Shown here in pieces: positions 17,247 to 24,409 of a stretch of 64,000 nucleotides of DNA. This DNA is from Chloroflexota bacterium. Its GTDB lineage: Bacteria; Chloroflexota; Anaerolineae; Anaerolineales; Anaerolineaceae. Within the stretch, counting starts at the first letter, position 1; each line of letters starts with the position of its first letter. The DNA lies in contig JAAYKH010000068.1 in the NCBI GenBank assembly GCA_012522475.1, positions 1-64,000 of the forward strand, given 5' to 3'. The notes under the pieces were generated by a model that saw only the letters and a list, made by a program, of their open reading frames with translations, did no database searches and was not told the origin of the DNA. The position numbers were made by a program, and so were the translations under genes.

Positions 17247-18284
17247 TTAACTAAAATAGCGTGCCAGATCATATGGGCTGAGGATGCCGTGTTGGGTGAT
17301 GACACCGGCGACAAACTCGGGCGGGGTGATATCAAAAGCCGGGTAGTAGGCATCTATCTCCGGTATGGTGGTTGGTGTGCCCCGGCAGGATTTGATTTCG
17401 CCCGGGTCGCGGGCTTCAATTTCAATCGATGCCCGGTTAGGTTTTTGTTTGTCAGCCGCCTGGGTGAACACGAAATAGGGCACACCGTGATGATGTGCTG
17501 CAAGCGTGTTCTGGAATGTGCCGATCTTGTTGACCACATGACCATCCAGGGTCACCAGGTCAGCGGCAGTGAAATACTTTTGAATTCTTCCTTCCGAGAT
17601 CACATGCGCGGGCATATTGTCTGTGATGATTTTCACTGGCACGCCAATTTCATGAATGCTGGGGGCCGTCAGGCGAGCGCCCTGTAGATAGGGGCGGGTT
17701 TCGGGTGTGTACACCTGCATGCGTTTGCCCTGTTGCTTGGCAATTGTCAGGGTCATCAAAAAAGAAGTTTCTGCAAAGCACATGGTCAGAATGCCATCAC
17801 CGTCGCTAATCAGGCTGGCGCCATATTCTCCGCACTTGAGGTGTTTTTCGTAGCTGAGATCGCGAAGATGCTCAATCCACACCAGTAATTTTTCTTCAAC
17901 GGATTGGTCTTCATCCAATGCGGTGAACATGACTTTAACGGCCTTTTCCAGGTGGCGTGCCATACTGGTATTGGTCGGTCTTGTCTTTACCAATCGCTGA
18001 CGCGCGGTTTCAAAAACCTCCCGTTGCTTTGAAGCGGGTTGATCGGCCACCTGCCGGGCCAGCATAACCATGGCATACAGCCCCACGTATTGTGGGCCGC
18101 CGCCCTGGGTGACCATGTCTTCAATTGCCCGAGCAGCACATTCAACGTCGTCACAACGATGGAAGACTTTCTCAAAAGGATATTTGCGCCGATCACACAT
18201 GATAACCACGCCGTCCTCATAGCGGGCGACGTTTTCTCGGCGTAACAGAAAGGGCAATAAGGCGTTGATTTCACTTAACTGCAT
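17247..18284 (-). CDS. mtnA: MtnA-like methylthioribose-1-phosphate isomerase (aIF-2B family)
   Basis: A 345-residue protein of the eIF-2B alpha / MtnA family, which isomerises 5-methylthioribose-1-phosphate (or 5-deoxyribose-1-phosphate) to the ribulose form. TPETRPYLQGARLTA, DGILTMC with the expected catalytic Cys, and AADLVTLDGHVVNKIGT with the expected Asp are all present. It differs from standard MtnA in the N-terminal loop (TQGGGPQYVGL instead of RGAPAIG) and in GH for GD after the Asp, so it is a divergent member. GGAGG lies 4 bases before the ATG. It is 13 bp after ecfT and 23 bp before the phosphorylase, so it is surely cotranscribed. A regulatory or other isomerase role cannot be excluded. 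Confidence 0.75.
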   Translation of the reverse strand: MQLSEINALLPFLLRRENVARYEDGVVIMCDRRKYPFEKVFHRCDDVECAARAIEDMVTQGGGPQYVGLYAMVMLARQVADQPASKQREVFETARQRLVKTRPTNTSMARHLEKAVKVMFTALDEDQSVEEKLLVWIEHLRDLSYEKHLKCGEYGASLISDGDGILTMCFAETSFLMTLTIAKQQGKRMQVYTPETRPYLQGARLTAPSIHEIGVPVKIITDNMPAHVISEGRIQKYFTAADLVTLDGHVVNKIGTFQNTLAAHHHGVPYFVFTQAADKQKPNRASIEIEARDPGEIKSCRGTPTTIPEIDAYYPAFDITPPEFVAGVITQHGILSPYDLARYFS

Positions 18285-18297
18285 AGATCCTCCAAAC

Positions 18298-19080
18298 TCA
18301 GGCCCGGACTAATCCCTCGATTTTTCCATAGCCCATAATGGCAAAATAGATTGAAGCCAGCATAAATAGGATGCCAAACGCCAGCACAAGATAATCGGAT
18401 GTTTTCATCTCGAAATCCAGATAAAAAGTACGTTCTTCCGAAGCACCAAAGCCCTTTGACTCTAAAGCCATGCCAAAGATATTGGTGCTGCGGATGGTTG
18501 AGATAAACACGGGCACCAGCAAGGGTAAGAACTTTTTTAATCGTTCTAAAAGATTGCCTGATTCCAGATCGAGCCCGCGGCTGCGCTGAGCTTGGCTGAT
18601 GGTGATGGTACTGGTGACAATCGTCGGCACCAATCGTAAAGCCGTTGAAATCGCAAAACCAACCCGGTAGGGCATCCCCAGCCGAATCATGCCATTGACC
18701 AGTTCCTCATTACGGGTTGAGGTGATCAGGATCATTCCGGCAGAGATCATCAAAATCATCAGCATCGTCCGCGCGACAGCATAGGTGAGCGATTCAACCG
18801 AAAAAATCCAGAACAATTTAGTATCACCGGATGAAAACAAATTCCACAAAATCATACTGGAAACCGTCAATACAATTAAGATGTACTTGATTCGCCGCAT
18901 ATTTACGAATGCTCCAGAGATAGCCAGCTGAATCACAATTAAAAATGTAATCGGCAGCATCCATATAGGATCTTGAAACAGCAGGATGGCCACAAATGTT
19001 AAGAGAAATAAGATAATTTTAACGCGTGGGTCAATCCGGTGAATAAAGGAATTGTTGTCGATATAAATCTCAGCATCCAT
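18298..19080 (-). CDS. ecfT: ECF transporter transmembrane (T) component EcfT
   Basis: A 260-residue integral membrane protein that couples the ATPases to the S component in energy-coupling-factor importers. It has about six hydrophobic segments, and two amphipathic coupling-helix motifs: SQAQRSRGLDLESG and ALESKGFG, corresponding to the Ala-Arg-Gly/Ser motifs of EcfT (the second has Lys). The start ATG overlaps the stop of the fused ATPase gene by one base (TGATG), so translation is coupled. Genes downstream are the MtnA-like isomerase and the phosphorylase. Confidence 0.9.
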   Translation of the reverse strand: MDAEIYIDNNSFIHRIDPRVKIILFLLTFVAILLFQDPIWMLPITFLIVIQLAISGAFVNMRRIKYILIVLTVSSMILWNLFSSGDTKLFWIFSVESLTYAVARTMLMILMISAGMILITSTRNEELVNGMIRLGMPYRVGFAISTALRLVPTIVTSTITISQAQRSRGLDLESGNLLERLKKFLPLLVPVFISTIRSTNIFGMALESKGFGASEERTFYLDFEMKTSDYLVLAFGILFMLASIYFAIMGYGKIEGLVRA

Positions 19081-20780
19081 CAGTTATGCACTCCTTCTAA
19101 ACAGGCTTTCATTTCCTCAGGGGTTAAGAATGTGTAACCCAAACGATGGCTAAATTCAACAAAATGGGGCGGACGTAAAAACGCATCGCGCAGTGTTTCA
19201 CCTTGCGAGAAAACCTCGCGAGCGGTGCCTTCCAGGATGACATTGCCATCTTTCATCACAAAGGCACGTTTGGCATATTCGGCCACCACCCACATGTGGT
19301 GTGTGATGAAAATGATCGTGCTGCCATTTTCATTCAAACGCCTGACCATGTTCATCATGCTGCGCTGTTCACTGTAATCCAACCCGGTGGTGGGTTCATC
19401 CAGGATCAAAACATCTGGGCTTGAAGCCAAAACTGACGCCACTGCTACCCTTTGACGGCCGCTCTTGGTAAGGGTGAAGGGGTCTTCCTCCTCCTGACCT
19501 TCAAGGCCGACCGCGGCTAAGGCCTCTAATACACGCTGGTTGACCTCCTCTTCAGAAAGCTTTCTGATACGCGGGCTGAAGGCCACCTCGTCATATACTT
19601 TTTCAGAGAAAATCTGGTGATCCGGGTTTTGGAACACATACCCTACGCTTTTACCCAGGGAAAAGATACCCTGGTCTCGGGTGGGTTTTCCGTTGACAAG
19701 AATTTCGCCCTCAGTAGGTAAGAGCAGTCCATTAAAGTGTTTAGCAAGGGTAGTTTTCCCACTGCCATTTTGCCCAATAATCGCCACCATGTCGCCCCGG
19801 TGGATTTCCATGTTGACCTGTTTCAGGGCTTCAACCTCTCCTGCGTAGGTATGCGAAAGGTCGCGGCATTGGATCAGGGGATCGTTGAGTTTTTCCAGGT
19901 CCGCCTTTTCTTTGACGAGCATGTCGTTATAGGCGCTCTCATTGACCTGTAATTTCAGAGATTTAAAGACCTCTACACCTTCATCGGGGGTGAGGGGGAC
20001 TTCCGACACACCCACCGACTTGAAGAACCTGGGGATTCCCAGGGGCATCACCCCCAAAGATTCCATTAACGCCACATCGCTTAAGATTTCGCGCGTTGGC
20101 CCAACTTTGATCAAGCGTCCTTTATTTAAGAGGGCAATTCTATCGGCGAAGAGCGCTTCCTCGGTCTCATGTTCCACAATCAGCAGCGTCAGGTCGTCGC
20201 GCTTGCATAAGCGGTGGGTGATTTCAAATACGCCCATTTTGCTGATCGGATCCAGATCGGTGGTAGGTTCATCCATCACCAAGACCTGCGGTTTTAATGC
20301 CAGTACAGATGCGATGGCCAGATTTTGTTTTTGACCGCCCGACAGCGTGGATGGCGGCCGATTCCGGAAGCCCTCCAGACCGACATACGATAGATTTTCA
20401 TCGATGCGGTCTTTAATTTCCTCCCGAGGAACCGCGAAGTTTTCAGGTCCAAAGGCGACTTCAAGCTCAACGTTGGTGGAGAAAAGCTGCGCTTCAAAAT
20501 CTTGAAACACCATGCCCACCAGTTCCGCCATCTGGGCAACTGAATGGTCCTTCGTATTGCGATTCATCACCACCACATCGCCCTCTAATTTCCCCATGTG
20601 GAAATGAGGAATTAACCCATTGATGGTAGCAGCCAGGGTGCTCTTTCCCGCTTCGCTGGGGCCCATCAACATTAAAAATTCACCTGGGTTGAGGGTTAAA
20701 TTGATTTCCTCTAGGGCAAAGCCTTTCTGCCCACGGTACCGATACTTTAAATCTTGCATTGAAACAATGGGTTCACTCAC
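19080..20780 (-). CDS. ecfA: ECF transporter ATPase, two nucleotide-binding domains in one chain
   Basis: A 566-residue protein with two ABC ATPase domains, equal to EcfA1 plus EcfA2. First domain: Walker A GPSEAGKST (40-48), Q-loop VFQDFEAQLF, signature LSGGQKQ (146-152), Walker B VLVMDEPTT, His in VEHE. Second domain: Walker A GQNGSGKTT (336-344), VFQNPDHQIF, Walker B VLILDEPTTGLD, His in THH. The second signature reads LTKSGRQR (437-444) instead of LSGGQ, so one composite site is probably weakened. It starts at GTG 20780 with GGAGG upstream. It is first in the cluster and follows a long leader with possible RNA control. Confidence 0.9.
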   Translation of the reverse strand: MSEPIVSMQDLKYRYRGQKGFALEEINLTLNPGEFLMLMGPSEAGKSTLAATINGLIPHFHMGKLEGDVVVMNRNTKDHSVAQMAELVGMVFQDFEAQLFSTNVELEVAFGPENFAVPREEIKDRIDENLSYVGLEGFRNRPPSTLSGGQKQNLAIASVLALKPQVLVMDEPTTDLDPISKMGVFEITHRLCKRDDLTLLIVEHETEEALFADRIALLNKGRLIKVGPTREILSDVALMESLGVMPLGIPRFFKSVGVSEVPLTPDEGVEVFKSLKLQVNESAYNDMLVKEKADLEKLNDPLIQCRDLSHTYAGEVEALKQVNMEIHRGDMVAIIGQNGSGKTTLAKHFNGLLLPTEGEILVNGKPTRDQGIFSLGKSVGYVFQNPDHQIFSEKVYDEVAFSPRIRKLSEEEVNQRVLEALAAVGLEGQEEEDPFTLTKSGRQRVAVASVLASSPDVLILDEPTTGLDYSEQRSMMNMVRRLNENGSTIIFITHHMWVVAEYAKRAFVMKDGNVILEGTAREVFSQGETLRDAFLRPPHFVEFSHRLGYTFLTPEEMKACLEGVHN

Positions 20781-21017
20781 AAAGCCTCCAGATAGTAAAT
20801 TTTTTCAAAAAACCAGCCCGTGAAAAACTACACTAGCTGGCACTTTAAAAATCTAAACCATAAAGATATCGCTAAACCTACCAAGGCAGGGTTTAGTCCA
20901 CCAAACAGAAAATTAAACCGGTTAGTTGCGCTGATCTTTTGCTTCAATAAAAACATCAATCAATTAATTAAGTATCTATAAAAGGAACACCAGATTTGAA
21001 AACGTACCTATATTATA
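20781..21017 (-). promoter_or_regulatory. Long leader of the ECF/nucleoside operon with alternative pairings
   Basis: On the minus strand a TATAAT (21012-21017) with an AT-rich upstream region can start a leader of about 220 bases. Within it, one TAAACC (20889-20896 region, in GACTAAACCC) can pair with any of three GGTTTA copies (about 20914, 20876 and 20857), which are mutually exclusive. Near the gene, CCAGC and GCTGG (20813-20840) form a hairpin followed at once by six U (20807-20812), 27 bases before the start codon. This is the layout of a riboswitch or attenuator, but I cannot match it to a known class. The -35 is poor. Confidence 0.45.
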
Positions 21018-21113
21018 ATATAATTTTCATTGAAAAAATTTGAAATATGAGTGTTTTCTGGCGATAAATTAATTTGCATGTTTTCTGAAATATCGTTGAA
21101 CCCCTTCAATCGG

Positions 21114-21142
21114 TTGACGAAACCAGGTTGATGTGCTAAAAT
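21114..21142 (+). promoter_or_regulatory. Promoter of the tRNA-Gly/tRNA-Cys operon
   Basis: TTGACG (21114-21119), 17 bases, then TAAAAT (21137-21142). Predicted start near 21149, about 19 bases before tRNA-Gly. Confidence 0.7.
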
Positions 21143-21167
21143 GTTTTTCACTAAGCTCTGAGCTTGT

Positions 21168-21239
21168 GCGGGTGTAGTTCAATGGTAGAACACCTCCTTG
21201 CCAAGGAGAAGGTTGAGAGTTCGAGTCTCTTCGCCCGCT
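21168..21239 (+). tRNA. tRNA-Gly (GCC)
   Basis: The 72-base cloverleaf has acceptor arms GCGGGTG and CGCCCGC (one G-T pair), the D-loop with AATGGTAGA, anticodon loop TTGCCAA with anticodon GCC, and T-loop TTCGAGT. CCA is not encoded. The anticodon stem ends in a C-A mismatch. A tRNA-Cys follows 68 bases later under the same promoter. Confidence 0.95.
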
Positions 21240-21307
21240 TTTTGAACAACTACAGGCTGGTATCCACGGGCCAAATATCGGCTGCCGATATCAGCTTTTA
21301 TTTTCCA

Positions 21308-21379
21308 GGCGACGTAGCCAAGTTGGTAAGGCAAGGGTCTGCAAAACCCCCATCACGGGTTCGAGTCCCGTCGTCGCCT
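21308..21379 (+). tRNA. tRNA-Cys (GCA)
   Basis: Acceptor arms GGCGACG and CGTCGCC pair fully, the anticodon is GCA in CTGCAAAA, and the discriminator base is T as expected for tRNA-Cys. CCA is not encoded. The last 14 bases (TCCCGTCGTCGCCT) recur twice more downstream in a tandem repeat, but the rest of the tRNA does not, so only one copy is functional. Confidence 0.95.
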
Positions 21380-21393
21380 CAAAATTGAGAAAG

Positions 21394-21419
21394 CACCCCT
21401 AAAGGCGGGGTGTTTTTTT
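21394..21419 (+). terminator. Terminator of the tRNA operon, copy 1
   Basis: CACCCC (21394-21399), 7-base loop, GGGGTG (21407-21412), then seven T. It belongs to the first repeat unit. Confidence 0.85.
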
Positions 21420-21481
21420 GATCCCATGTTCGTGCGCGAAGTGTGCTGCGCGATCCCGTCGTCGCCTCAAAATTGAGAAAG

Positions 21482-21506
21482 CACCCCTAAAAGCGGGGTG
21501 TTTTTT
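21482..21506 (+). terminator. Terminator, copy 2
   Basis: CACCCC (21482-21487), loop, GGGGTG (21495-21500), then six T. Duplicate of the terminator at 21394 with one changed loop base. Confidence 0.75.
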
Positions 21507-21568
21507 AATCCCATGTTCGTGCGCGAAGCGTGCTGTGCGATCCCGTCGTCGCCTCAAAATTGAGAAAG

Positions 21569-21593
21569 CATCCCTAAAGGTGGGGTGTTTTTT
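21569..21593 (+). terminator. Terminator, copy 3
   Basis: CATCCC (21569-21574), loop, GGGGTG (21582-21587), then six T. A C-to-T change in the left arm leaves a T-G pair, so the stem is kept. Confidence 0.7.
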
Positions 21594-21719
21594 AATGACG
21601 GGTACGTATTGTCGATGGAATAATTGTCGGGAGCGATGTTTCATCGGATTAGTATTGAAGGCGGACAGACAGGTGTGTTTGGCTGATTATAACTAACAAA
21701 AGATTAATATTAAAAACCC

Positions 21720-21776
21720 TTGCACGTCGCATGAATCAGGAGTATATTAGTATAAACCGACTGGTCGGTCGGTATA
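21720..21776 (+). promoter_or_regulatory. Promoter and operator of the TetR-family regulator
   Basis: TTGCAC (21720-21725), 17 bases, TATATT (21743-21748). Right at the predicted start lies ACCGAC-TG-GTCGGT (21756-21769), a perfect 6-bp inverted repeat of the kind bound by TetR proteins, with a further GGT half-site repeat on the right. This strongly suggests autoregulation. Confidence 0.7.
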
Positions 21777-21803
21777 TGTTGATAACATGGAAATGGCTTG
21801 CAA

Positions 21804-22403
21804 ATGACAAACTTAGCGCGTGGAGCAGATACCCGACAATCTATCCTGGACGTGTCGTTGAACTTATTTTCGAAGAATGGGTATGACGCTACCAGTGTGG
21901 CAGAAATTTGCCAACAGGCGGGTGTCAGCAAAGGGGCTTTTTACCATCATTTTGCTTCGAAACAAGATTTATTCTTAGCTTTGATGGAAACATGGCTGGA
22001 AACTGTGGACGATTTCTTTCAACTGGCTCACCAATCGTCAGAAACGGTACCCCAATTGTTGGAAAATATGGCGGCTCTTTCCGGCGGGTTGTTCGATGCG
22101 CTTGAGGGAGGTTTTCCAATTTTGTTAGAATTTTGGACGCAAGCCAGCAGGCATCCGGCAGTGTGGGAAAAGGCGGTCGCACCATATCAGCGCTACCTGG
22201 ACATGTTTGCAGGGATGATCCAATCGGGTATCGATGAAGGCTCGTTTAACCTGGAGATTAATCCAGAGCATGCTGCCAGAATTCTTACTTCGATGGTGAT
22301 GGGCTTGCTCTTGCAGGCTGCCTTTGATCCGGATGGCACGAATTGGCAGGATGTAACCCTGTTTGGACTTAAAACAATGATAGACGGACTGGAGAATAGA
22401 TAA
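21804..22403 (+). CDS. TetR/AcrR-family transcriptional regulator
   Basis: A 199-residue repressor. The N-terminal DNA-binding domain is clear: TRQSILDVSLNLFSKNGYDATSV followed by the helix-turn-helix AEICQQAGVSKGAFYHHFASK (cited in two parts; about residues 10-53). The C-terminal half is the variable ligand-binding and dimer domain, rich in Met, Leu and aromatic residues. ATG 21804 is used because GGAAATGG lies upstream; a TTG two codons earlier is possible. Its stop overlaps the start of the downstream reductase gene as TAATG, so it likely controls that gene and itself through the palindrome upstream. The inducer is unknown. Confidence 0.9.
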   Translation: MTNLARGADTRQSILDVSLNLFSKNGYDATSVAEICQQAGVSKGAFYHHFASKQDLFLALMETWLETVDDFFQLAHQSSETVPQLLENMAALSGGLFDALEGGFPILLEFWTQASRHPAVWEKAVAPYQRYLDMFAGMIQSGIDEGSFNLEINPEHAARILTSMVMGLLLQAAFDPDGTNWQDVTLFGLKTMIDGLENR

Positions 22404-23404
22404 TGAATTTAATTACAGGGGCAGCAGGACATATTGGGAATGTATTGGTGCGAGAACTATTGGATCGAGGAGAACAAGTACGGGCATTGATCCTGCCGGG
22501 TGAAGACACCACCTCATTAGAAGGTTTACCCGTGGAGCGAGTAGAGGGGAATGTGCTTGATTTGGATTCCCTGCGCACAGCCATGCAGGGGGTGGATGTT
22601 GTCTTCCACTTGGCAGCCCTGGTGTCGATCACTGAAGACAAAGCAAACCTGGTGCACCAAGTGAATGTGGAAGGTACCCGCAATGTGATTGAAGCCGCTA
22701 AAGAAGCCAAGATTAAAAAATTGGTTTACACCAGCTCAATCCATGCGCTGGAGCGGCCTCCGCACGGTGTGCCAGTTACTGAGGCTTTGTCCTTCGACCC
22801 ACAAAACTCAGCGGGCCCTTATGATCGAACAAAAGCAGAAGCATCTTTGCTTGTCAAACAGGCGGCCCAGGAGGGGTTGGATACCGTTATTCTGTGCCCG
22901 ACTGGCGTGACCGGGCCCTATGATTATCGTCGCTCAGAGGTGGGTGAATTGATTCTCTCATTTATGCAGAATAAACTCACTTTCTTGGTAGAGGGCGCTT
23001 ATGATTTTGTAGACGTGCGCGATGTTGCCAAGGGACAGATCCTGGCACGCGACCATGCTAAATCTGGCGAAACCTATATTTTGGGAGGTGAGCGCACTGA
23101 ACTGAAAGCACTGCACAACCTTGTAAAAAGAGCAACCGGGAAAGATACCAAAATATTCTCTTTTCCATTGCCTGTCGCTTTGATTGTTGCCCCGATAGCA
23201 GAACTGTATTACAGAGTCACCAAGACCAGACCGAGATTTACGCGTTATTCTATTGAGACGGTGATCAGTAATTCGGATATCTATTCGGATAAAGCCAAAT
23301 CGGAATTGGGTTACCGGCCGCGCGCCCTAGTGGATAGCATCAGAGATACTGTGCGCTGGTGGTGGGACAACCTGGGATTAACCAAGCGCTCTTTGCGTCT
23401 TTAG
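22403..23404 (+). CDS. NAD(P)-dependent epimerase/dehydratase (extended SDR, dihydroflavonol-reductase-like)
   Basis: A 333-residue extended short-chain dehydrogenase. The nucleotide-binding ITGAAGHIGNVL lies at the N-terminus, an Asp-Val-Val-Phe-His-Leu-Ala segment follows strand 4, and the catalytic YDRTK gives the YxxxK pair. The VTGPYDYRRSEVGELI and DFVDVRDVAKG stretches match dihydroflavonol-4-reductase or 3-beta-HSD-like members. The substrate cannot be inferred, but translational coupling to a TetR repressor suggests it acts on a compound sensed by that repressor, for example an aldehyde or ketone. A strong terminator follows. Confidence 0.85.
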   Translation: MNLITGAAGHIGNVLVRELLDRGEQVRALILPGEDTTSLEGLPVERVEGNVLDLDSLRTAMQGVDVVFHLAALVSITEDKANLVHQVNVEGTRNVIEAAKEAKIKKLVYTSSIHALERPPHGVPVTEALSFDPQNSAGPYDRTKAEASLLVKQAAQEGLDTVILCPTGVTGPYDYRRSEVGELILSFMQNKLTFLVEGAYDFVDVRDVAKGQILARDHAKSGETYILGGERTELKALHNLVKRATGKDTKIFSFPLPVALIVAPIAELYYRVTKTRPRFTRYSIETVISNSDIYSDKAKSELGYRPRALVDSIRDTVRWWWDNLGLTKRSLRL

Positions 23405-23436
23405 TACCGATGATGTTGTTTAAAAATTGAAGCACT

Positions 23437-23462
23437 ACAAGGCACCCCTGCGGGTGCCTTGT
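23437..23462. terminator. Strong hairpin terminator between convergent genes
   Basis: ACAAGGCACCC (23437-23447), loop CTGC, GGGTGCCTTGT (23452-23462): an 11-bp perfect stem. It lies between the reductase (plus) and mutM (minus), and has T-rich sequence on the plus side, so it can serve the reductase and possibly both. Confidence 0.75.
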
Positions 23463-23480
23463 TTGTCGATTAGGCAGTTG

Positions 23481-24320
23481 TTAAACGAGCTTCTGGCAGT
23501 GGGGGCAAAAATGGGTGCCGCGCTGACCGACAACGATTTTTTCAATGGGTGTATTACAAATTGGGCATGGGTGACCGGTTCGCGCGTAGGCTTTGAAATC
23601 GTTTTGGAATTCTCCGCCGCGATAAAACCAGTCCAGGCTGGCGCCAAAGCGAAGAATACCCTGACGCAAAACCTCCTGGATGGATTGATGCAAGCGCTCA
23701 CCTTCGGCAGGGGAAAGCGAATCGGATTTTCTTAACGGGTGAATACCGGCGCGGAATAAGGCTTCGTCGGTGTAGATGTTGCCCAGTCCGGCAATGAAAG
23801 ATTGATCCATCAGCAGGGGCTTAATTTGTCGCGCGTGCGCCCGGAGTTTTTCAATAAGCAATGCCGCGGTGAATTGCGGGTCAAGCGGCTCTGGCCCTAA
23901 ACGCTTGAAAAGCTCCTGGGGGGTTGTCAGATACCACATCCGCCCAAATTTGCGGATATTGCTGAATACCAGCCGATGCGGCGAGGAGAAGTTGAATATA
24001 ATCCGATCGTAGGGGCCGGCAGGGTTGGGTGTGCCATCTGGTGTCAGGCGAGTTTCAGTGCGCATATCACCGCTCATCCGCAAATGCCCCACCAGATGGC
24101 CTTCATCCAGTAGAAAGTGCAGGTATTTTCCCCGCCGCTGAGCGTCAATGATGGTTTTGCCAGTCAGTGCCTCTTGAAAGCTGGCGGGGTCTGGAGCGGC
24201 AATGATCTTGGGCCAGGTGATTTGAACGGATTGAATGACCTGATGGCACACCCCGGGTTGACCCGCCGCGCCATTTTTAAGCCGGCGGATAATTGTTTCA
24301 ACTTCTGGCAGTTCGGGCAT
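23481..24320 (-). CDS. mutM: Formamidopyrimidine-DNA glycosylase
   Basis: A 279-residue base-excision repair enzyme that removes 8-oxoguanine and cuts the strand by beta/delta elimination. The N-terminus MPELPEVETI supplies the catalytic Pro2 and Glu3; GKYLHF carries the conserved Lys. The helix-two-turn-helix region (QSFIAGLGNIYTDEALFRAGIHP, here split as QSFIAGLGN and YTDEALF) and the C-terminal zinc finger CPICNTPIEKIV...THFCPHC are complete. Length is normal. It is convergent with the reductase and 89 bp downstream of the DtxR-type regulator, from which it may also be transcribed. Confidence 0.96.
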   Translation of the reverse strand: MPELPEVETIIRRLKNGAAGQPGVCHQVIQSVQITWPKIIAAPDPASFQEALTGKTIIDAQRRGKYLHFLLDEGHLVGHLRMSGDMRTETRLTPDGTPNPAGPYDRIIFNFSSPHRLVFSNIRKFGRMWYLTTPQELFKRLGPEPLDPQFTAALLIEKLRAHARQIKPLLMDQSFIAGLGNIYTDEALFRAGIHPLRKSDSLSPAEGERLHQSIQEVLRQGILRFGASLDWFYRGGEFQNDFKAYARTGHPCPICNTPIEKIVVGQRGTHFCPHCQKLV

Positions 24321-24409
24321 CTTGAAAATAAAACCTCTCGATTGGGCGGAATTAATAAAACCTGCAAATCACCCTGGCTTGCGCGAATATCCGCCTTTGT
24401 GGTTTTCGC

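Larger units (their letters stand above)
21366..21598 (+). repeat. Tandem repeat of tRNA-Cys 3' end plus terminator (2.7 copies)
   Basis: Units begin at 21366, 21454 and 21541 (88, 87 and about 58 bases; the last is cut short). Each holds the tRNA-Cys tail TCCCGTCGTCGCCT, AAAATTGAGAAAG, and a terminator hairpin; the first two also hold a spacer with ATCCCATGTTCGTGCGCGAAG. Copies differ at only a few positions, so the duplication is recent or maintained. Confidence 0.9.

Noticed and set aside
20781-21017. Known purine, SAM, preQ1, TPP or FMN riboswitch
   Set aside because: I looked for the conserved cores and found none; it is reported only as an unclassified leader.
21366-21598. CRISPR array
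   Set aside because: The repeat units are joined without variable spacers and contain a tRNA end and terminator.
21308-21598. Integrated island at tRNA-Cys
   Set aside because: The repeated tRNA ends are immediately adjacent with no integrase or foreign genes between or near them.
21399-21696. Open frames on both strands encoding repeated Cys/Arg/Lys-rich peptides
   Set aside because: They are produced by the 87-88 base tandem repeat of the tRNA tail and terminators; the period is near a multiple of three, so frames stay open. No ribosome site.
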